Part shown: piece by piece, positions 51,068 to 57,367 of the stretch | Layout of the letters: each line of letters begins with the position of its first letter | Numbering within the stretch: the stretch's first letter is position 1 | NCBI GenBank assembly: GCA_913020555.1 | Contig: CAJWAC010000004.1 | Span: forward strand, 1 to 57,367 | From: an uncultured Polaribacter sp. | Lineage (GTDB): Bacteria > Bacteroidota > Bacteroidia > Flavobacteriales > Flavobacteriaceae | Reading direction: 5' to 3' | Length of the DNA: 57,367 bases | Notes under the pieces: model-generated | What the model saw: the letters and a program-made list of their open reading frames with translations, nothing else | The model's database searches: none | Told to the model about the DNA's origin: nothing | Translations under genes and position numbers: made by a program

Positions 51068-53320
51068 ATGGGAGATCCTTATATTTTAATGCTTGTGGCT
51101 TTGGCTGTCTTAGCCATTGTTGATTTAGTTGTAGGTGTTAGTAATGATGCAGTTAACTTCTTAAATTCGGCTATTGGGTCTAAAGCTATTTCTGTTAGAA
51201 ATATCATGATTATTGCAAGTGTTGGCGTGTTTTTTGGGGCAGTTACCTCTAGTGGAATGATGGAAGTTGCTCGTAAAGGAATCTTTAATCCTAGTATGTT
51301 TGTTTTTCAGGATGTTATGTACATCTTTATGGCTGTTATGATTACTGACATTTTATTGTTGGATGTTTTTAATTCACTTGGAATGCCAACCTCTACAACT
51401 GTTTCTATTGTTTTTGAACTATTAGGTTCGGCAGTTGTCATTGCATTGATAAAAATCACCCAAAATGATGCAGAGAGTTTTTCTGCCATTTGGAGTTACA
51501 TCAACTACGATACTGCCTCTGATATTATACTAGGAATTTTACTCTCTGTAATTGTAGCTTTTACTGTGGGTGCAATTGTGCAATATTTTTCCAGACTTAT
51601 CTATTCCTTCAACTTTGAAAATAGACCAGATTATATTAATTCTTTATTTGGTGGGTTTGCAATTACTTCTATCACTTATTTTATCATCATAAAGGGTCTA
51701 AAAGGCACTCAGTTTTATTCGAGTTTAAAGGGAATACTTGAAGGAAATACCTTTGAAATTATAGCTATTAGTTTTGTAGTTTGGACATTAATCTCCCACT
51801 TAATTCGCAAATTTTTTAAAGTTAATATTTTAGTTTTAATAATTGGAGTTGGTACATTTTCTTTGGCAATGGCTTTTGCTGGTAATGATTTAGTGAATTT
51901 TATAGGTGTGCCTATTGCTGCATTAAATTCTTATGAAGCCTGGAGTGTTTCTGGTATAAATCCAGAATTATTTTCTATGGGAAGTTTAGCAAAAAAAGTA
52001 CCTTCTAATATTTGGCTCTTGTTATTGGCTGGAGCAATTATGGTAGTTACACTATGGACATCATCCAAAGCAAAATCTGTAATAGAAACTGGAATTAATT
52101 TATCCAGACAAGGGGAAGGTCATGAAAAATTTCAACCCAACAATGTTTCTCGAGTTGTTGTGCGTTTTTCTATGTTTTTAAATTCTGGTATCAACTATAT
52201 AATACCTTCTAAAACAAAAAATTATATCAATTCTAAATTTGAAAAACCTGTAGTAAAATTACCAAAAGACAAGACTTTTGAAATGCCAGCCTTTGATTTG
52301 GTAAGGGCTTCTGTAAACCTAATAATGGCTAGTATTTTAATTTCTATTGCAACATCTATGAAGTTGCCTTTATCTACCACTTATGTTACTTTTATGGTAG
52401 CTATGGGTACTTCTTTGGCTGACAGAGCTTGGGGCCGTGAAAGTGCTGTATATAGAGTTGCTGGAGTATTGAATGTAATTGGAGGATGGTTTCTGACTGC
52501 AATTGTGGCTTTTATTGCTGCTGGAATTGTGGCTTATTTAATCAATTTACACATTTCTTTTATTCCAATTCTATTGATTTTAGTAGCTTTTTTAATCACT
52601 AAAAACTCTATTGCTCATAGAAAAAAATCACAAGAAGTAAAAAGAAAAACACACATAGAAAGATCTGAACTAATTACCATTAACGGTGTAATAGAAGAAA
52701 GTGCTGATCATATTTCTGGAGTGGCTAGCAGAATTAATAAGCTTTACACAAATGTTGTGAATGATTTGGCTAATCATGATTTAAACAAACTACGTAAAAC
52801 TGATAAACACGTAGAAAAATTAAATAATGAAATTGATGATCTTAAAGATAATGTTTTCTATTTTATAAAATCTTTGGATGAAACATCTGTACAAGCCAGC
52901 AAGTTTTATATTATGGTTTTGGGTTATTTGCAAGACGCAGCTCAATCTATAAGCTATATCTCCAGAGCGAGTTTTAAACATGTAAATAACAATCACAAAA
53001 ACTTAAAAAAGGGGCAATTAAAAGACTTGAAAGAAATAAATAATCAACTTTCTGACATACTGAATAATGTGAGTAGTATTTTTGAGACTAGAGGTTTTGA
53101 TGACTTAAATCCACTTTTAATTGAGAAACGAAACTTATTAAATAATGTTTCATCTTCAGTAGAAAAACAAGTGGCAAGAATTAGAACTGATGAAACAAGT
53201 CCTAAAAATTCTACCTTATATTTCAGTGTTTTATTAGAAACTAAGGATTTGTTGAAAGCATTAATGAGTTTGTTAGAAACTTACCAAGAATTTCATTTGA
53301 GCACTAAAACAGTAAAATAA
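51068..53320 (+). CDS. PiT-family inorganic phosphate transporter fused to a PhoU-like (DUF47) domain
   Basis: 750 residues. The N-terminal ~510 residues are a PiT permease with many hydrophobic helices; the signature GVSNDAVNFLNSAIGSKAIS is near residue 23 and the second ASTTVS-type motif appears as MPTSTTVSIVFE and LPLSTTYVTFM. The C-terminal ~210 residues (from VNDLANHDLNKLRKTDKHVEKLN onward) are helical and look like a DUF47/PhoU-like cytoplasmic regulator, which is often fused or adjacent in Bacteroidota. It imports phosphate with a cation. ATG at 51068 is used; the upstream ATG at 51054 is out of frame. Confidence 0.9.
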   Translation: MGDPYILMLVALAVLAIVDLVVGVSNDAVNFLNSAIGSKAISVRNIMIIASVGVFFGAVTSSGMMEVARKGIFNPSMFVFQDVMYIFMAVMITDILLLDVFNSLGMPTSTTVSIVFELLGSAVVIALIKITQNDAESFSAIWSYINYDTASDIILGILLSVIVAFTVGAIVQYFSRLIYSFNFENRPDYINSLFGGFAITSITYFIIIKGLKGTQFYSSLKGILEGNTFEIIAISFVVWTLISHLIRKFFKVNILVLIIGVGTFSLAMAFAGNDLVNFIGVPIAALNSYEAWSVSGINPELFSMGSLAKKVPSNIWLLLLAGAIMVVTLWTSSKAKSVIETGINLSRQGEGHEKFQPNNVSRVVVRFSMFLNSGINYIIPSKTKNYINSKFEKPVVKLPKDKTFEMPAFDLVRASVNLIMASILISIATSMKLPLSTTYVTFMVAMGTSLADRAWGRESAVYRVAGVLNVIGGWFLTAIVAFIAAGIVAYLINLHISFIPILLILVAFLITKNSIAHRKKSQEVKRKTHIERSELITINGVIEESADHISGVASRINKLYTNVVNDLANHDLNKLRKTDKHVEKLNNEIDDLKDNVFYFIKSLDETSVQASKFYIMVLGYLQDAAQSISYISRASFKHVNNNHKNLKKGQLKDLKEINNQLSDILNNVSSIFETRGFDDLNPLLIEKRNLLNNVSSSVEKQVARIRTDETSPKNSTLYFSVLLETKDLLKALMSLLETYQEFHLSTKTVK

Positions 53321-53343
53321 GTAGTATTTTACTTTAGTTAAAC

Positions 53344-53375
53344 AAAAACCATAACTTAATTGTTATGGTTTTTTT
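53344..53375. terminator. Bidirectional terminator between PiT and the patatin gene
   Basis: CCATAAC (53349-53355) pairs with GTTATGG (53362-53368), flanked by A5 and T7. Serves both convergent genes. Confidence 0.9.
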
Positions 53376-53376
53376 A

Positions 53377-55578
53377 TTAAAACCAAAAACCTAAATTAAA
53401 AAGCCAAAAGCTCTGATTATTATCTGGAGACCAACTGTATTTTATTTCAATTGGTCCTATGATACTATCATAACTATACCCCAAAGCATAACCGGATTTT
53501 GTGTCTTTAAAAATATCGATATCTTTAAAAACATTACCATCTAAACGCGCATAATTGGCAATAAAACTTGCATAATGCTTTTCTAAAAAAGCATATCTAA
53601 ATAAGAATTCAGATTTTAAAAATGAACGGTCAGATAATTCTGCAAATTCATACCCATATAAAGAAATAAAAGTATTGATATAATTTTGGTTATAACCTCC
53701 CAAATAAAAATCAAATATGGTAGTTTCATCATTATTTATGGTAAATCCAGCTTCATTGGTGTTTTGAAAAGTAAGTTTATCCCAAAAAGTTACAGCAAAA
53801 CCTAAAGTACCTTTAGTTTGTATAAAACTATTAAAATTATTATTTAAGTCTGTTGAATTTACATACCATTTGAAATTTAAATCTGCAAAATAGCCTTTAG
53901 TTACAAAATACTTTTTATCATAGGTATCTAGTTTTAAATAACCCAAAAGATTAAAATAATCGCTATTATCTATAATTATTCCTTCATTATTAATAGTTAC
54001 AGTTTCTGTACTTGCCTTTATATGTTTATGCTCTGCACCAAGACCTAAAGCAAACCTTCTATCAAAAGTAGTTTGCACAAAAATTTGGTTGGATATATCT
54101 GTATATTTTAGATTAATTGTGTTGATATCTCTAAATTGAGATGCCACAGGATTAAATTTAGAGTTTGCTCTAAAGTGATTGTATCTAGATCTAAAACCAT
54201 AACTTATATAAAATCCATTATCTACAAAATAGTTTAAATTATATCTTAGATTATCCCCTAAAATAATATCTAAAGAGAGTAAATCGTTATTTTTTAATAG
54301 ATGTTTTTGGCTATAATTTACCAATACTCCAGACTTGTACAGTAAATCGTAATGTGCTCCTATACTTAAGGCTGCATTTTCTTTTGATTCCTTTAAAATA
54401 AAATTTAAATGATACGATTTGTCCTCTTGTTTTTTAAAGGTATACGCTATTTTTTCATAATTGTTAGTTGCTGACAATAGATTGATTTTTTGAGTAATTT
54501 CAGATCTAGAAATACTATCGCCTTCCTTTATATTCAATTTACCTAACACAAAACCTCTTGTATAATTCTTATTGCCGTTTAATTTTATCTTAGAAATAAA
54601 TCTTTTATCTCTGTTCTTTAATTCAATTCTTTTTTTAGTTCTTTTTACTATCTGTTTTGCTGCAATTTCTTTAAAAATTTGACGGAATTCTTTCGCTTTA
54701 TCATCACCTTTTTTCAAGATATCCTCTTTCTTATCAAAATCTACAACGTTAAATTCAAAAATATCTGGGTGTATGTAAACGTCTAACTTTTCTTTTTCGC
54801 CACTACTTCTATCATACATTTTATAATTAAGTATTTGGTTTAAAATGCTAATAGCCGAATTTAATTTTTCCCTGTCAAACAACTTACCCTCAACATCTAC
54901 ACCAATTAAAATGTCAATCCCTTTCGATTTCATTATGGTTACAGGGAAATTATTAACAATTCCACCATCAACCAACATTTTACCATTTAAAGTTACCGGA
55001 TTTAGTAATGTGGGAAAGGAACCACTCGCTCTTAAAGCCATAGGTAAAGAACCTTTTTCTAATAAAATCTCATCTCCATTTTCCACATCTGTAGCAATAC
55101 AGAAAAATGGAATAGGCAATTTTGAAAAATCATCAATATTTTCTGCAGTATCCAGCAACTCGTAAAGTAAGTTTAAAACACTTTGCCCTTTAGAAATACC
55201 TTTAGGCAAACCTATTACACCATTTTTTACAGGTAATGTTAACTTGGTAGCCTCACCAAATTCTTTTTCAAAAAAAGGAGCTGTGCTTCTAGGTAATTTA
55301 TCTCTTAAAATATTTACAAAATCAGTTTTTTTAGCAATATCTTCTATTTCTAAACCAGAAAAACCTACAGCATATAAACCACCAATAACAGCTCCCATGC
55401 TTGTACCAGCAATGTAATCTAATTGAATTCCAGCTTTATCAATTTCTTTTAAAACAGCAATATGTGCAAAACCCTTTGCACCTCCTCCACTTAATACTAA
55501 ACCTACTTTTGGTTGTTTTTGTTGCGCCAATATTAAAAATGGAAAAACAATACATAAAAGAAAGAATTTAGTTTTCAT
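53377..55578 (-). CDS. Patatin-like phospholipase with POTRA and outer-membrane barrel
   Basis: 733 residues with a signal peptide (MKTKFFLLCIVFPFLILAQ). The patatin domain (~24-300) has the oxyanion GGGAKGFAH (31-39), nucleophile GTSMG (Ser60) and catalytic Asp in VDGGIVNNFP. A POTRA-like segment follows (~320-385, SKIKLNGNKNYTRGFVLGKLNI), then a BamA/TamA-type 16-strand barrel to the end (FNLGFWF). This is the type Vd (PlpD-like) arrangement: an outer-membrane-anchored lipase. Overlaps the 3' end of uvrC by 11 nt, so it is translationally coupled to a DNA repair gene, an unusual but apparently incidental pairing. Confidence 0.9.
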   Translation of the reverse strand: MKTKFFLLCIVFPFLILAQQKQPKVGLVLSGGGAKGFAHIAVLKEIDKAGIQLDYIAGTSMGAVIGGLYAVGFSGLEIEDIAKKTDFVNILRDKLPRSTAPFFEKEFGEATKLTLPVKNGVIGLPKGISKGQSVLNLLYELLDTAENIDDFSKLPIPFFCIATDVENGDEILLEKGSLPMALRASGSFPTLLNPVTLNGKMLVDGGIVNNFPVTIMKSKGIDILIGVDVEGKLFDREKLNSAISILNQILNYKMYDRSSGEKEKLDVYIHPDIFEFNVVDFDKKEDILKKGDDKAKEFRQIFKEIAAKQIVKRTKKRIELKNRDKRFISKIKLNGNKNYTRGFVLGKLNIKEGDSISRSEITQKINLLSATNNYEKIAYTFKKQEDKSYHLNFILKESKENAALSIGAHYDLLYKSGVLVNYSQKHLLKNNDLLSLDIILGDNLRYNLNYFVDNGFYISYGFRSRYNHFRANSKFNPVASQFRDINTINLKYTDISNQIFVQTTFDRRFALGLGAEHKHIKASTETVTINNEGIIIDNSDYFNLLGYLKLDTYDKKYFVTKGYFADLNFKWYVNSTDLNNNFNSFIQTKGTLGFAVTFWDKLTFQNTNEAGFTINNDETTIFDFYLGGYNQNYINTFISLYGYEFAELSDRSFLKSEFLFRYAFLEKHYASFIANYARLDGNVFKDIDIFKDTKSGYALGYSYDSIIGPIEIKYSWSPDNNQSFWLFNLGFWF

Positions 55579-57367
55579 CTTTTTTATTAGGCTGATAGAA
55601 TTGATATACTTTTAAAGCTCTTGCGTTTCCAATTAACTCCTTTAAATCGTTAAAAGAAGCTTCTTTGACTCGTTTTGCTGATTTAAATTTACGTAATAAA
55701 GTTGTAATAGTCTGTTTCCCTATATCAGGAATTTGTTCTAATTCAGATTGTATAGCACTTTTACTTCGCTTATTTCTGTGAAATGTAATTCCAAATCTGT
55801 GGGCTTCATTTCTCAAATATTGTGTAATTTTAAGCGTCTCAGACTTTTTATCTAAATATAAAGGGATAGGATCGTCTGGATAATAAATCTCCTCCAAACG
55901 TTTGGCAATACCAATTATTGCAATTCTGCCTCGTAAGCCTAAAATATCTAAACTTTTTAATGCTGACGATAACTGTCCTTTTCCTCCATCAACAATAATT
56001 AGTTGAGGTAAAGGTGCTTCTTCTGCCAATAGGCGTTTGTATCTTCTAAAAACTACTTCTTCCATAGAGGCAAAATCATCTGGACCTTCTACAGTTTTTA
56101 TATTGTAGTGTCTGTATTCTTTTTTACTAGGTTTTCCGTTTCTAAAAACCACACAAGCTGCAACAGGGTTTGTACCTTGTATGTTAGAATTATCAAAACA
56201 TTCTATATGCCTTGGCTCTTCTGCTAAACGCAAATCTTTTTTCATTTGCGCCATAATTCTATTTACGTGCCTATCTGGATCTACAATTTTAATTTGCTTA
56301 AACTGTTCTTGCCTATAATATTTTGCATTTCTTTCAGAAAGTTCTACAATTCGTTTTTTGTCACCTAACTTTGGAATGGTAACTTTTAAGTTTTCACCAA
56401 TATCAACAGAAAAAGGGACATAAATTTCTGGTGATTGAGAACTAAAACGCTGTCTGATTTCAATAATAAAAAGTTCTAACAACTCTTTATCTGTTTCTTC
56501 AAGTTTTTTCTTGATATCTGTTGTATGAGATTGAATAATTGACCCATTAGATATTTTCAAAAAATTTGCATATCCATGTGATTCATCAGAAATAATAGAA
56601 AAGACATCTACGTTATTAATCGACGGATTTACAACTGTACTTTTTGCTTGATAATTACTTAATCTTACTAATTTTTCTTTAATTTTTTGAGCCTTTTCAA
56701 ACTCCATTTTTTCAGAAAAACTCATCATTAAAGCACTTAAGCTATCTAAACTTTCTTTAAAATTGCCTTTAATAATACTTTTAATTTCTTTAATTGCATT
56801 ATTATAATGTGTTTCTGTTTCCAAAGATTCACAAGGTCCTAAACAATTGCCTAAATGATATTCCAAACAGACTTTGTACTTTCCTGTATTCACTTTTTCT
56901 GCACTCAAATCATATTTACAAGTTCTTATGGTATACAACTCCTTTATTAAATCTAGTAAAGTTCTTACTGTTTTTACAGAAGTATATGGGCCAAAATACT
57001 CAGAACCATCTTTTATAACTCTTCGTGTTAAAAAAATTCTTGGAAAACGTTCTTTTTTAATGCACAACCAAGGATAACTTTTATCATCTTTTAACAATAC
57101 ATTATAGCGTGGTTTGTATTTTTTTATAAGATTATTCTCCAATAAAAGTGCATCTGTTTCTGTATTTACAACAATATGCTTTATACGTACAATTTTCTTA
57201 ACTAAAACTCGAGTTTTACCACTATTATGATTTTTAGTGAAGTAAGAAGTAACTCTTTTCTTTAAATTTTTTGCTTTACCCACGTAAATAATAGTATCCT
57301 GTTTATCAAAATATTGATAAACTCCTGGAGCAGTTGGTAATGTCTTTAATTGAAGTTCTAGAGAAGT
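55568..57367 (-). CDS. uvrC: Excinuclease ABC subunit C, 5' end outside window
   Basis: 600 codons are visible, open at the right edge, so only the first few residues are missing. The segment LKTLPTAPGVYQYFDKQDT leads into IIYVGKAKNLKKRV, the N-terminal GIY-YIG nuclease domain. Four cysteines (RTCKYD, then CLEYHLGNCLGPC) match the Fe-S cluster positions of UvrC. A UVR motif (EKMEFEKAQKIKEKL), the RNase H-like nuclease domain (ECFDNSNIQGTNPVAACVVF) and helix-hairpin-helix motifs (LEQIPDIGKQT) follow. It makes both incisions in nucleotide excision repair with UvrA and UvrB. The frame's GTG at 57283 is an internal Val codon, not the start. Confidence 0.96.
   Translation of the reverse strand, partial: TSLELQLKTLPTAPGVYQYFDKQDTIIYVGKAKNLKKRVTSYFTKNHNSGKTRVLVKKIVRIKHIVVNTETDALLLENNLIKKYKPRYNVLLKDDKSYPWLCIKKERFPRIFLTRRVIKDGSEYFGPYTSVKTVRTLLDLIKELYTIRTCKYDLSAEKVNTGKYKVCLEYHLGNCLGPCESLETETHYNNAIKEIKSIIKGNFKESLDSLSALMMSFSEKMEFEKAQKIKEKLVRLSNYQAKSTVVNPSINNVDVFSIISDESHGYANFLKISNGSIIQSHTTDIKKKLEETDKELLELFIIEIRQRFSSQSPEIYVPFSVDIGENLKVTIPKLGDKKRIVELSERNAKYYRQEQFKQIKIVDPDRHVNRIMAQMKKDLRLAEEPRHIECFDNSNIQGTNPVAACVVFRNGKPSKKEYRHYNIKTVEGPDDFASMEEVVFRRYKRLLAEEAPLPQLIIVDGGKGQLSSALKSLDILGLRGRIAIIGIAKRLEEIYYPDDPIPLYLDKKSETLKITQYLRNEAHRFGITFHRNKRSKSAIQSELEQIPDIGKQTITTLLRKFKSAKRVKEASFNDLKELIGNARALKVYQFYQPNKKDEN

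Noticed and set aside
54845..55165. 106-codon plus-strand ORF inside the patatin gene
   Set aside because: Antisense shadow of a well-supported domain with intact catalytic motifs.
1..57367. CRISPR arrays, insertion sequences, prophage, tRNA or rRNA genes
   Set aside because: No regularly spaced repeats, transposase or integrase motifs, tRNA cloverleaf or rRNA sequence were seen on either strand.

Overview
The window is a chromosomal segment of a very AT-rich member of the Bacteroidota, most likely a marine Flavobacteriaceae (Polaribacter/Tenacibaculum-like; genus is an inference). Evidence: carboxypeptidase-regulatory-domain TonB receptors, many 'SC'-type lipoprotein signal peptides, almost no Shine-Dalgarno sequences, A-rich leaders, and the Bacteroidota promoter element TAnnTTTG in front of many genes. 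I see no rRNA, tRNA, CRISPR array, insertion sequence or phage gene. Most of the window is ordinary chromosome, with a few accessory transport loci.

Layout. 1-4357 (minus): four consecutive lipoproteins, namely a choice-of-anchor B protein with thrombospondin type 3 repeats, a seven-repeat propeller-like protein, an MbnP-like protein and a MauG/MbnH-like di-heme peroxidase cut by the window edge. 4465-5514: thiL. 5564-10007 (minus): a TonB-type outer-membrane beta-barrel receptor, a membrane-bound AraC-type regulator and an alpha/beta hydrolase, with a conspicuous repeat operator in front of the receptor. 10053-16102: brnQ, a DUF481 barrel, a second hydrolase, a class C-type serine hydrolase and sufS. 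16183-20412 (minus): a TonB receptor followed by an SGNH lipoprotein. 20598-30222 (plus): ribF, serS, a TPR protein, a DUF4286 protein, rsmA, mgtE, an RluA-family synthase and a Sua5/TsaC protein, with a 47-residue protein encoded on the opposite strand. 30314-32119: a two-domain lipid acyltransferase. 32176-37968 (minus): a tightly packed run waaA, two YeeE-type half transporters, moaA, moeA and aspartate kinase. 38170-40805: a histidine kinase and LytTR regulator pair. 40920-41713: rplU-rpmA. 41974-45378: two M16 peptidase genes. 45429-46715: an EamA transporter and a heavy-metal-associated lipoprotein. 46785-53320: a beta-helix lipoprotein and TonB receptor, divergent from a PiT phosphate transporter. 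53377-57367 (minus): uvrC (5' end outside the window) overlapping a patatin/beta-barrel protein.

Most interesting regulatory signals. (1) The 267-bp divergent region between the 909-residue TonB receptor and the PiT transporter carries TTAACA/ATAACA direct repeats at exactly 11-bp spacing, in opposite orientations towards the two genes. This looks like PHO boxes and suggests that the receptor/lipoprotein pair belongs to a phosphate-starvation locus. (2) The receptor at 5564-7936 is preceded by two identical 11-bp elements spaced 21 bp apart plus an inverted copy, a layout typical of AraC-family operators, and the AraC-type gene lies directly upstream. (3) Several genes have the -7 box so close to the start codon that they should be transcribed with 0-7 nt leaders.
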